This document shows, piece after piece, positions 11,310 through 20,959 of a stretch of 64,000 nucleotides of DNA (position 1 is its first letter; every line of letters starts with the position of its first letter). Location of the stretch: positions 287,300 to 351,299 of the forward strand of contig JACEFZ010022429.1 of NCBI GenBank assembly GCA_014155875.1, read 5' to 3'. This DNA comes from Cepaea nemoralis (lineage: Eukaryota > Mollusca > Gastropoda > Stylommatophora > Helicidae). The notes under the pieces are model-generated. The model searched no databases, was not told where the DNA came from, and saw only the letters and a program-made list of their open reading frames with translations. Both the position numbers and the translations under genes were made by a program.

Positions 11310-12375
11310 GCCAAGTCAAGAAATATCTCAACCATACTTATAAAAATTAGGAAAATATGTTAACCTAATGAGAAAATTATTGACCAAGTGAAGAAATATC
11401 TCAACCATACTTATTAAACGGAGAAAAATGTGTTATCCAATAGGGAAAAATATTGACCAAGTGAAGAAATATCTCAACCATACTTATGAAAAGGAGAAAA
11501 ATGTGTTAACCTAATGAGAAAAATATCGCCCAAGTGAAGAAAAATTTACACAAAACTTATAAAACTTAGGAAAATGTGTTAATCTAATGAGAAAAATATC
11601 GCCCAAGTGAAGAAAAATGTACACAAAACCTATAAAACTTAGGAAAATGTGTTAATCTAATGAGAAAAATATCGCCCACGTGAAGAAAAATTTACACAAA
11701 ACTTATACAACTTAGGAAAATGTGTTAACCTAATGAGAAAAATATCGCCCAAGTGAAGAAATATCTCAACCATACTATGAAAAGGAGAAAAATGTGTTAA
11801 CCTGATGAGAAAATATCGCCCAAGTGAAGAAATATCTCAACCATACTTATGAAAAGGAGAAAAATGTGTTAACCTGATGAGAAAATATCGCCCAAGTGAA
11901 GAAAAATTTACACAAAACTTATAAAACTTAGGAAAATGCTGTTAACCTAATGAGAAAAATATTGACCAAGTGAAGAAATATCTCAACCATACTTATGAAA
12001 GGAGAAAAATGTGTTAACATAATGAGAAAATATCGCCCAAGTGAAGAAAAATTTACACAAAACGTATAAAACTTAGGAAAATGTGTTAACCTAATGAGAA
12101 AAATATTGCCCAAGTGAAGAAAAAATTTACACAAAACTTATAAAACTTAGGAAAATGTGTTAACCGAATGAGAAAAATATTGACCAAGTAAAGAAAAACG
12201 TACTCCAAACTTCTGAAAATAAAGAAAATTTGTTAACCAAAAGGGAAAAATATATGGGCTAAACTATGAAATATGTTGACCGAAGTAAGAAAATGTGTTA
12301 ACCAAATAGGGAAAAATGTTGGTCAAAACATGAAACATCTCGACCAAACTTATAAATATCTCGTGTAAACTTCTA
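11310..12375 (+). repeat. Tandem array, left arm
   Basis: More than a dozen diverged units of about 65-70 bp are built from GAAAAATGTGTTAACCTAATG, AGAAAAATATCGCCCAAGTG and either ATCTCAACCATACTTATGA or TTTACACAAAACTTATAAAA. Two alternating half-unit types are visible, and each unit contains GTTAAC. No coding frame. Mirrored at 14740-15825. Confidence 0.85.
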
Positions 12376-12419
12376 AAAAAGTAGGAAGAAATATTGCTTC
12401 TGTATTTATGTCAAACGTG

Positions 12420-13230
12420 TCTTGAACTTTTATCTGAACAGACATTTCACAAGACATAATCATCAACGTCAACACTTTCCCTCTTTTACATTACTGAAAG
12501 CTTCAACTTATCAGTCCAGAGTATCCACTAAAGAAGCACTTATGCATACTAATCACCCAGCTCTTCACACTCTTGGTTTTTTTTTTTCTTTTCTAACACA
12601 AAGTGTCTCTGTCTTTCATAGATAGCTTCACAACATTTCTATGTAGCACCACTAACAACTCCAAACCTTCGTTGCACATGAGCTCTAATGAAACAGTCAT
12701 AACAACATTTATGGCAATGCAATCGGTGGCTCCACCTGGGATAGTTTCAATAGCATCTGAGTATTCGTCAGCAAAGATCCACTTCCCATGGCTTACATCT
12801 TCAACTTTCTATACCACAATGTCTGCTACACTAACCTTCCATTGGTCCATCTTTCAACAATACAAAGAGTGTTCTCGAAGTCTAGCTAACATAACATTGC
12901 TTACTTTGTCCACCTCTATCACACTTTGTCATTTCACAGCTGCAATAGCGGCAAGTCTGCAACCAACCAACAGTGTCTGTTATGAATTCGACCTTTCTTA
13001 AAGCCACGTCTGCCTTACTGAGCCCTTGAATACCCTCTACCACATCGTCTAACCGACTTTCAACGTTTCATACCAAATAACATTAACATTCTCTTTGATT
13101 ACAGAACAGCTGATTTTCTGCTGACTAGGCAGATTTTCCAACCTCGCGGAGATAAATCATATGCCCCCTAACCTACTAGGCGCTATTCTAGACAACGAAT
13201 ATGGTAATCGACCAGCACCCCTAGGCAGAA
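12420..13230 (-). pseudogene. Possible decayed coding stretch, left arm
   Basis: The minus strand reads as protein in two joined frames broken by a frameshift and several stops (for example KWIFADEYSDDIETIPGG and NVIWYETVESRLDDVVEG). I do not recognise the family. The same sequence is at 13870-14690 on the + strand. The opposite strand is also partly open, so direction is uncertain. Confidence 0.35.
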
Positions 13231-13325
13231 CTTGAAAAAACAACAGAGCTTGGGTTATTGAGACGAATGAGTTGCATTCCTTGGACTAACCAGAAAGACA
13301 TCAAACACAACAAACTCTTTCTTAC

Positions 13326-13408
13326 TAACCCTAACCCTAAGTATACAGCATCTAATCCTAACCCTAACCCTAACTATACATCAACTAACACTAACCCTAA
13401 CCCTAACT
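13326..13408 (+). repeat. Telomere-like CCCTAA motifs, left arm
   Basis: Three clusters of CCCTAA/CTAACC separated by TATACA-type spacers. The metazoan telomere repeat is TTAGGG. The CCCTAA strand precedes the TTAGGG strand across the centre, the opposite of an end-to-end telomere fusion. Confidence 0.8.
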
Positions 13409-13518
13409 ATACAACAAACTCTTTCTTAAGAGACATAGATACAAGCCAGTGTTAGAAATGAAAAAGTTAAATCTATGTGATTAAAATTTAAAACTAATAA
13501 ATCGCAATTTTATTGCGC

Positions 13519-13593
13519 AAGATGTAAGCTTGATATATATCCTATACCTAACCTATACCTATACTTACCCTATATCTGTATATTAAGTGAAGC
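13519..13593. other. Spacer at the centre of the palindrome
   Basis: About 75 bp unpaired between the arms. It contains CCTATACCTAACCTATACC, a degenerate telomere-like string, and is bordered by TTGCGC on each arm. No coding potential. Confidence 0.85.
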
Positions 13594-13704
13594 GCGCAAC
13601 AATATTGCGATTTATTAGTTTTAAATTTTAATCACATAGATTTAACTTTTTCATTTCTAACACTGGCTTGTATCTATGTCTCTTAAGAAAGAGTTTGTTG
13701 TATA

Positions 13705-13788
13705 GTTAGGGTTAGGGTTAGTGTTAGTTGATGTATAGTTAGGGTTAGGGTTAGGATTAGATGCTGTATACATAGGGTTAGGGTTAGT
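13705..13788 (-). repeat. Telomere-like TTAGGG motifs, right arm
   Basis: Mirror of 13326-13408: GTTAGGGTTAGGGTTAG clusters with spacers. Nearly identical to the left arm, differing at few positions. Confidence 0.8.
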
Positions 13789-13869
13789 AAGAAAGAGTTT
13801 GTTGTGTTTGATGTCTTTCTGGTAGTCCAAGGAATGCAACTCATTCGTCTCAATAACCCAAGCTCTGTT

Positions 13870-14690
13870 GTTTTTTCAAGTTCTGCCTAGGGGTGCTGGT
13901 CGATTACCATATTCGTTGTCTAGAATAGCGCCTAGTAGGTTAGGGGGCATATGATTTATCTCCGCGAGGTTGGAAAATCTGCCTAGTCAGCATAAAATCA
14001 GCTGTTCTGTAATCAAAGAGAATGTTAATGTTATTTGGTATGAAACTGTTGAAAGTCGGTTAGACGATGTGGTAGAGGGTATTCAAGGGCTCAGTAAGGC
14101 AGACGTGGCTTTAAGAAAGGTCGAATTCATAACAGACACTGTTGGTTGGTTGCAGACTTGCCGCTATTGCAGCTGTGAAATGACAAAGTGTGATAGAGGT
14201 GGACAAAGTAAGCAATGTTATGTTAGCTAGACTTCGAGAACACTCTTTGTATTGTTGAAAGATGGACCAATGGAAGGTTAGTGTAGCAGACATTGTGGTA
14301 TAGAAAGTTGAAGATATCAGCCATGGGAAGTGGATCTTTGCTGACGAATACTCAGATGATATTGAAACTATCCCAGGTGGAGCCACCGATTGCATTGCCA
14401 TAAATGTTGTTATGACTGTTTCATTAGAGCTCATGTGAAACGAAGGTTTGGCGTTGTTAGTGGTGCTACATAGAAATGTTGTGAAGTTATCTACTGAAAG
14501 ACAGAGACACTTTGCTGTTAGAAAAGAAAAAAAAAAAACACCAAGAGTGTGAAGAGCTGGGTGATTAGTATGCATAAGTGCTTCTTTAGTGGATACTCTG
14601 GACTGATAAGTTGAAAGCTTTCAGGTAATGTAAAAGAGGGAAAGTGTTGACGTTGATGATTATGTCTTGTGAAATGTCCTGTTCAGATAA
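13870..14690 (+). pseudogene. Possible decayed coding stretch, right arm
   Basis: Mirror of 12420-13230. An open frame at 13970-14230 continues in another frame to about 14530 (MDQWKVSVADIVV, then a stop, then DISHGKWIFADEYSDD). The pattern suggests an eroded gene; no family recognised. Confidence 0.35.
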
Positions 14691-14739
14691 AAGTTCAAGA
14701 CACGTTTGACATAACTACAGAAGCAATATGTGTTCCTAC

Positions 14740-15825
14740 TTTTTTTAATAAGTTTACACGAGATATTTATAAGCTTGGTCGAGATGTTTCATGTTTTGAC
14801 CAACATTTTTCCCCTATTTGGTTAACACACTTTCTTACTTCGGTCAACATATTTCATAGTTTAGCCCATATATTTTTCCCTTTTGGTTAACAAATTTTCT
14901 TTATTTTCAGAAGTTTGGAGTACGTTTTTCTTTACTTGGTCAATATTTTTCTCATTCGGTTAACACATTTTCCTAAGTTTTATAAGTTTTGTGTAAATTT
15001 TTTCTTCACTTGGGCAATATTTTTCTCATTAGGTTAACACATTTTCCTAAGTTTTATACGTTTTGTGTAAATTTTTTCTTCACTTGGGCGATATTTTCTC
15101 ATTATGTTAACACATTTTTCTCCTTTCATAAGTATGGTTGAGATATTTCTTCACTTGGTCAATATTTTTCTCATTAGGTTAACACATTTTCCTAAGTTTT
15201 ATAAGTTTTGTGTAAATTTTTCTTCACTTGGGCGATATTTTCTCATCAGGTTAACACATTTTTCTCCTTTTCATAAGTATGGTTGAGATATTTCTTCACT
15301 TGGGCGATATTTTCTCATCAGGTTAACACATTTTTCTCCTTTTCATAGTATGGTTGAGATATTTCTTCACTTGGGCGATATTTTTCTCATTAGGTTAACA
15401 CATTTTCCTAAGTTGTATAAGTTTTGTGTAAATTTTTCTTCACTTGGGCGATATTTTTCTCATTAGATTAACACATTTTCCTAAGTTTTATAAGTTTTGT
15501 GTAAATTTTTCTTCACTTGGGCGATATTTTTCTCATTAGATTAACACATTTTCCTAAGTTTTATAAGTTTTGTGTAAATTTTTCTTCACTTGGGCGATAT
15601 TTTTCTCATTAGGTTAACACATTTTTCTCCTTTTCATAAGTATGGTTGAGATATTTCTTCACTTGGTCAATATTTTTCCCTATTGGATAACACATTTTTC
15701 TCCGTTTAATAAGTATGGTTGAGATATTTCTTCACTTGGTCAATATTTTTCTCATTAGGTTAACATATTTTCCTAATTTTTATAAGTATGGTTGAGATAT
15801 TTCTTGACTTGGCCATCAACATGTA
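14740..15825 (-). repeat. Tandem array, right arm
   Basis: Inverted counterpart of 11310-12375 with the same alternating half-units. Unit order is preserved across the arms, so the array existed before the arms were duplicated or has been homogenised since. Confidence 0.85.
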
Positions 15826-15907
15826 ACACCCGCTCACCACATGACACTCATATGTACCGTCAACACTAAAAACCAACAAGTGAACGCACTTATAATACAT
15901 AAAACTG

Positions 15908-15913
15908 TTTATT
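15908..15913 (-). terminator. Poly(A) signal after right zinc-finger gene
   Basis: TTTATT on the + strand is AATAAA on the minus strand, 112 bp after the stop codon of the right gene. Same position as in the left arm. Confidence 0.5.
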
Positions 15914-16024
15914 TTACAGTATTTCCAGCAAATTTTACACACACAGAACAAGCGTAATACCAGTATACAAAATGGATGGTTAAATATGGAATGTTATATC
16001 TAGTATGATCATGCACAGTTGTGC

Positions 16025-16897
16025 CTAACGTGGGTCATAAAAGGGTGCGTTATTTATTAAACAAGCCGGAATTCTGGGATATGATAGAGCATAAAAACAT
16101 ATAGCTGGAATCGTCTCTGTAGTGTATTTGGTATTTGGACGTTGTTGCATAGCGTAGGTAAGAACGTCATGTTCGTGTACTATTTTGATAAAATCGTCAA
16201 AGTCTTGTCTATTTTTGATTAGTTGTGGAAGTTCTAAGACAGAAGCATTATTTGAAGATGCGTGATACAATCGAAGAGCGTCTGTTTCGCTGTGCCTAAG
16301 GACTATATGATAACTAAAGTTGATTTTGAATATGCTCTTTTGAATGGTAAAGATCTTGTTCAAGGTAGATGCCCAGTCTTTAGGGTGGATTGTGTGTGGG
16401 CTAATATAAAATGTATAGACAGACATATATTTGTTTATCTTGTGATGTGTTTTGATACTACTCCAGTTGTCGGTGTATACTTGTCTAATATCATCTGGAA
16501 GAGTGTGTAAAGAAGCCGCTTCATCCTTGGGTTGTGTGTCACTGACTGGCTGGGAGTTTTCGTCTTGTTTAGTCTTCTTCTCGCTGACTGCCACATCACT
16601 ATTAGTAGCCACATGTCTCTTACGTAGTGTTGCTGAAGCGGGTGTTGAAGCGTCTGTTGGTATTACACTGGGTGATACTTCTGGTGTAGTGTGTTCCTTT
16701 GTAATGTGACGTTGTAGATTGTCTTTTCTGTTAAACTTATGACCACAAGTGTGACACGAATACACTTGCTCCTTGGTACTGTGACTGGTCCGAGTATGGC
16801 GAAGCAGACTGCGCCTTTCAGTGAAACCTTTCCCACAAGTTGCACATAAGTGGTTCTCAGATGATTGCCTAGTTGACATCTTTGTATTTTTAGGCAT
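16025..16897 (-). CDS. C2H2 zinc-finger protein with Polinton PolB-N-like region (right copy)
   Basis: This is the mirror of 10240-11085, with ATG at 16897-16895. The encoded protein is identical to the left copy over about the first 263 residues: two C2-X12-H-X4-H fingers, a charged linker, and the PolB-N-like region ending around QQRPNTKY. The last 27 or so residues differ because the left copy has lost two single bases, so this copy probably keeps the older C-terminus. It too stops well short of any polymerase domain. Two near-identical open copies suggest either recent duplication, arm-to-arm conversion or selection. Function unknown; nuclear DNA binding is an inference from the fingers. 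Confidence 0.75.
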   Translation of the reverse strand: MPKNTKMSTRQSSENHLCATCGKGFTERRSLLRHTRTSHSTKEQVYSCHTCGHKFNRKDNLQRHITKEHTTPEVSPSVIPTDASTPASATLRKRHVATNSDVAVSEKKTKQDENSQPVSDTQPKDEAASLHTLPDDIRQVYTDNWSSIKTHHKINKYMSVYTFYISPHTIHPKDWASTLNKIFTIQKSIFKINFSYHIVLRHSETDALRLYHASSNNASVLELPQLIKNRQDFDDFIKIVHEHDVLTYAMQQRPNTKYTTETIPAICFYALSYPRIPACLINNAPFYDPR

Positions 16898-17439
16898 GTT
16901 CACTAGCGACTTGATACTGAGACAAGCAACTGTCGACTTGACACACGTTCACAGCGAGCCGATGAATATAGCGTTGAATATATTTAGTTTCTATCTTTCA
17001 CCAAAGGTCGATAACACGATGTTGGCTAGATAGGTAAGTCAAATACTCAAACAACAAGATGTATTATTCACTAGTCTAGTAAACTGTTTCAATCCCGAAC
17101 ACTTTTTTCCTCGTCTTTGTTTCAAACGCCGATGACTTCTTTGCAGATGACGTTGTAAACTATGGCAGAATAACGAGGTTGCTTACACTTCGGATGCGTC
17201 AGGGTAAGAATCTGGCTGATAATTCTTACAAGGCAGTTGTGAATGTCCAAAAATTGGAAGAAAGAGCCGCAAAAGCTGTAGGTCCGTATATGGCTGATAG
17301 TCCGTGGATACTGAGACAAAACGGTAAATGGCAAACTTTCTAAACTTGAAGGCAAATAGTCATTGAATAATCACAAAACTGAAGATCCAATCTTTCGTCG
17401 TTCTTGTGTACATCACAAAGATGAGTGAGAGGTAGTGAG

Positions 17440-17648
17440 TTGGATATATATTACATACAGTAAGCCCCGCCCACCTTATAGTTGCCAGCCAATCAATGCT
17501 TGTCTAACATAAAATGTGGGTCAATTCTAAGACAATTACCCTGATTGGTTGTAGACCACAAGTGAACAGCCAATCAATGCTTGTCTAACATAAAATGTGG
17601 GTCAATTCTAGACAATTACCCTGATTGGTAGTATACAACAAGTGAACG
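17440..17648 (-). promoter_or_regulatory. Promoter of the right zinc-finger gene
   Basis: Mirror of 9492-9700: two 81-bp CCAAT-bearing units, GC box (GCCCCGCCC, 17463-17471) and a TATA-like ATATATT near 17445-17451. One small deletion separates it from the left copy (TCTAGACAATT versus TCTTAGAATT-type spacing in the second unit). Confidence 0.65.
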
Positions 17649-18109
17649 AAGGAATGTAGTGGTATGCAAACAGGTCAGATACATGATGAAAGACAGACAT
17701 CGTAGTTATTACCACACACACATTTCTGTTGGTTACAGACATAACTTCACACGAGTTAGGTCCCGTAGCGGACTTGCCGGTATGTTGTATGGTTCATTTG
17801 TATGTAACTAATACACCAACGTATTTCATACCCTTGTGCTTTGTACTTATTTGCTAATGTAACACGGGTGTGTGATATTTTATACATATCACTGTATTTA
17901 ATTTACCTTGTAATAATGTACTTGAATTCTTTCAACTACTTCCTATTTAGTACTATATTTATATACTGTGATTATGTGTATTGCTTCTTTTTGTATACAT
18001 TGTGGTAGTGTATGGCTGTCTTGTGCTGATGTTGGTTTACTTCTAACACACTAATACAGACGATCAGAGACATGAAGCTTGACACGGGAAAAATGTAGCA
18101 AAGAGACTA

Positions 18110-18400
18110 CAAGAAGTAGTTGTCTTTAAGAGGATAGACCAAGCTTCGATATGTTGAAGATAGTCTTTGGTAAGGTGGAAAACATAATGACTAATATAAA
18201 GATGTCAATTACAAGGAGAAAAAGAGTGTTCAAGTACTACATAGAACCTATACTATTGTATGAATGTGAAGCGAGGACAATAGGGCAGACAAGTTAAAAA
18301 CCATCTAATGACACTGGGGATGTGGATTCTGAGTGGGGAAAAATTAACTTGACAACCACATGAAACTCCCTCCAAATAATACAAGGCAACAGAACAATAC
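18110..18400 (+). pseudogene. RTE-type LINE fragment in right arm
   Basis: Mirror of 8750-9062, in + orientation. Contains the MSITRRKRVFKYYIEP segment. It is non-functional and useful only as a marker that the progenitor arm lived in a chromosome. Confidence 0.7.
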
Positions 18401-19164
18401 ATACAGCGTAGCAGACACAAAGACACTACACCAGCCCTGTAAGGCAACATACTCTGATAATGTATACATAACGGCCTGCTCTCCAATAATACTACACACA
18501 TCTATAAGAAGTGGTAAGTGCGCATACACAGATACACGATACTTCCTAAAGTAGACTCTAACCAAGTTCGCAGTGCAGCTATATAGAGGCATGCCTATTG
18601 ATCTGATATGAAATATGTTTGATTATTTTCACACCCGGATGTAATAGGCAACAATTCACAATCACAGCTACGATGCGCTGACAGGGGTGACATGTATCAC
18701 ATAGTACACCATCCTTTTTCAAACCCCAATCGTTTTCAATGTCACAAGAATAACGAACTACTGATATTTAAGATCAGAGTGGCATATGCTGATACTGTTT
18801 GTGATATCTCCTACTCATACCACCTGTTTTAACTGAATAAGGACACATACACCTAACCCATAATCCCCAACCGCCACATATGAGTAAAATCGATTGAGCA
18901 GTGCTTTTGATTTCTGTGGATAATCCGACAATAGGTGTTACGCTCTTAATCCCCTTCCAACCTTTATATGAACCTTTATTAATATCGCGAACTATTTGCA
19001 GCCCTGAAGATATCAGTAATAGCAATAACCTGACTTGGTCATTACGATGACGATAATCCCCTGGATTAGCCGTTATGAAGATGAGTATTGATTTTTGGCA
19101 ACACCTGTTGTGATTTTGAATCGTATTCTGATTTTTAAGTTATGTTATATTTTGTGACGCATAG

Positions 19165-19850
19165 GTACAAGTGTAAAATTTGATGCCTGTGGTTTTCATC
19201 AGTGGTGGGACTTGTGGCTGCGGCGACACGGCCGGACAAAGCGACCCTGACCCGTATGATAAACTAGACACCCACACGTTGATGACTGGCAATTTTACCA
19301 ACGACAAAGTACCAAGAGTCGAACCTGTCACTTCCACAGTGTCTGGGGTACCACCTAAACATACTCAGCAACCAGCACACCGCAGCTCCTTTTCTAAATA
19401 TAGCCGGATTAATAACACCAGAGCTCTCCATCACAACTAAGTAACAAAAACATTATCAATATTTCTTCTACCACTAGACCTCCCCACTGGGATTCGAACC
19501 CGATGATAGTGTTCAGAAGCGTTTATCTAATTACTCATCCACTCACCCCACCCCTTAACAATGGATATCACAGGTCATACCCACTAAATGCAATAATACC
19601 GGTCATCTTTACTTTTTTAAGGTTTTCATTTTTAATCTGTATGATGATATTGTTTAAACCACTACGGCCCTCTACGGCTCACTAGTAACCGCTACCCACT
19701 CCTTAACACCGACTTTCGCTAAGCCATACCCATTAAAATCAATACTACTGGCCATTTGATATTTGTAAGGTTTTCATTTGAAGCTCTAAAAGGATATGAT
19801 GATAGTGCTCGGAAGCAATTTACCTAGCTACATCGCAACTCACCCATCCC
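19165..19850 (-). repeat. SINE-like and tRNA-like pieces in right arm
   Basis: Mirror of 7320-8000, carrying CGAACCTGTCACTTCC, then GGGATTCGAACCCG and related heads on the opposite strand. Divergence from the left arm is visibly higher here (substitutions and several indels) than over the zinc-finger gene. Confidence 0.55.
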
Positions 19851-20124
19851 TTAACAACTAACGCCACTAAGACCCGCCGACTACAACCCATGATAACAGA
19901 ATCATTAAATTTTAATTTTAAAAAAATAAAATTCTTCAAAAAGGGGAGGTAATATCACAAAAACAGACGATTATTTACTCCTGAGTTATGTCCCGCACCT
20001 CCTTCTTTGCGCTTACTAAAAACGACAGCACCTACCGGCACCTCCTTCTTTATTCTTAGTAAAATAGGTGCGCACCTTCTCCAGGGGGGGGGGGGTGTAG
20101 GCATCATTACATACTACTATTATG

Positions 20125-20269
20125 AGGATGATGGTGGACCATTGGAACCTGCTGGTATTAAATTACCAGCGCGGCTCGAACCGCTGCCGGTTCGGGTGCA
20201 GCTGCGTTACTCACGAGAATATACGGGATTACGGCGACAGCAGTAAACTCTTCGCCATGGAGACCGGCA
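20125..20269 (-). mobile_element. SINE family B, head half (split by palindrome)
   Basis: The minus strand reads GCCGGTCTCCATGGCGAAG...GTAATCCCGTATA, matching the family B head at 49490-49600. It rejoins 6921-7051 when the palindrome and one ATTATG are removed. The SINE target duplication ends at 20280. Confidence 0.8.
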
Positions 20270-20424
20270 GTCACATCAATACATATGTAATTTCTTACTT
20301 TCTCAATCTGGATATTTTTCCTAGATACTTTCCAACGAAATCTAGATATTTATGGATGTTGTTTGGGCCATTTCTAGATACTTTTGGTCAAAAAAAAAAG
20401 TGGCAACCCTGGCCGCACAGGACA

Positions 20425-20959
20425 GTGTTAATAAAATACAAACACACTGCACAACAATCTGGCTATGACTGATCAGATTTATTATAGTAGCATCCCACTA
20501 TATCAGGAGATGTGCCAACTTGCTCTTCATCTGGTACCTGCGCACAATAATGGGACTAAAATGGCACTGACAGGCGATTCTATAAGTCCTAACTCATTTA
20601 TTGTCTGTTCACCAGCCAGATTAACTCGCTATCGCCCTATGTCTTGTGTACTTATACACTGACAATACAACACCGACACTATATTGCAAGACAGTCATCT
20701 TAGACGAGCATGGGTTCCTTAGTATTCTACGAAGAAATTACATCGCTGCAATACGTGCTTTTAGAAAAGTGAAACTGTGGCTATGAAAGAAGGAACTGAT
20801 CAACATCAGATGTGTAGAATGAATCAACAACGGCAATGAGAACAGTGAATGTAAAATGATCAACTAGTTGGTATATGTTAACACATTTTATTAAAAGGTA
20901 ATAAAATCCAACTCATCATCATCATCATCTAGTGATTTATCCTGTGCAGAACTGTGGCA
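20425..20959. other. No recognisable gene
   Basis: Unique-looking sequence with a short ATC run near 20909-20930. I see no coding or transposon signature. Confidence 0.5.

Larger units (their letters stand above)
7058..13518 (+). repeat. Left arm of the palindrome
   Basis: This 6,461-bp arm pairs end to end with 13594-20118. Order from the tip: C run and hairpin-like GGTGCGCACC, tRNA-like segments, a SINE piece, an RTE fragment (minus), promoter, zinc-finger gene, poly(A) signal, tandem array, a decayed coding stretch, telomere-like motifs. Pairing is near perfect over the gene and looser at about 7240-8400. Confidence 0.95.
7058..20118. mobile_element. Giant palindromic Polinton-like element
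   Basis: This is a 13,061-bp element made of two inverted arms around a 75-bp spacer. It begins AGTAGTATGTAATG, ends with the exact reverse complement, and is flanked by perfect 6-bp duplications ATTATG (7052-7057, 20119-20124). A 6-bp duplication and AG-starting inverted ends are the known hallmark of Polinton/Maverick integrases. Both arms carry the same zinc-finger/PolB-N-like gene. No integrase, polymerase core, ATPase, protease or capsid frame is present, so movement would need enzymes supplied from elsewhere. The reading that it is a snap-back derivative of a Polinton end is inference. A generic foldback transposon is the alternative. Confidence 0.8.
13594..20118 (-). repeat. Right arm of the palindrome
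   Basis: This 6,525-bp arm is the reverse complement of the left arm with scattered substitutions and small indels. Gene order is mirrored. The differences show that it is not a verbatim copy and help argue against a simple assembly duplication. Confidence 0.95.
5189..20411 (+). mobile_element. Decayed hAT transposon hosting the SINE and palindrome
   Basis: The candidate ends are CATAGTTGCCA (5189-5199) and, inverted, CAGGGTTGCCA (20401-20411). Both ends carry subterminal TCTAGATA-type motifs (5202-5340 and 20310-20385), as expected of transposase-binding repeats. GCACAGG flanks both sides (5182-5188 and 20415-20421), but the right copy is offset by two or three bases, so the 8-bp target duplication is only tentative. 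The transposase remnant lies at 5563-6897. About 13.4 kb of the span is later insertion. The ends are inference; the hAT coding remnant is secure. Confidence 0.5.

Noticed and set aside
13326..13788. Head-to-head telomere fusion at the palindrome centre
   Set aside because: A fusion would read TTAGGG then CCCTAA; here the order is CCCTAA then TTAGGG, with non-telomeric spacers.
13258..13839. Open frames rich in Asn-Pro-Asn-Tyr-Thr in both arms
   Set aside because: They arise from the telomere-like CCCTAA motifs and are mirror images of each other.
7058..20118. Palindrome as an assembly or library artefact
   Set aside because: The arms differ by substitutions and indels, the flanks are different halves of one SINE, and a perfect 6-bp duplication sits exactly at the ends. 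A long-read check is still worthwhile.
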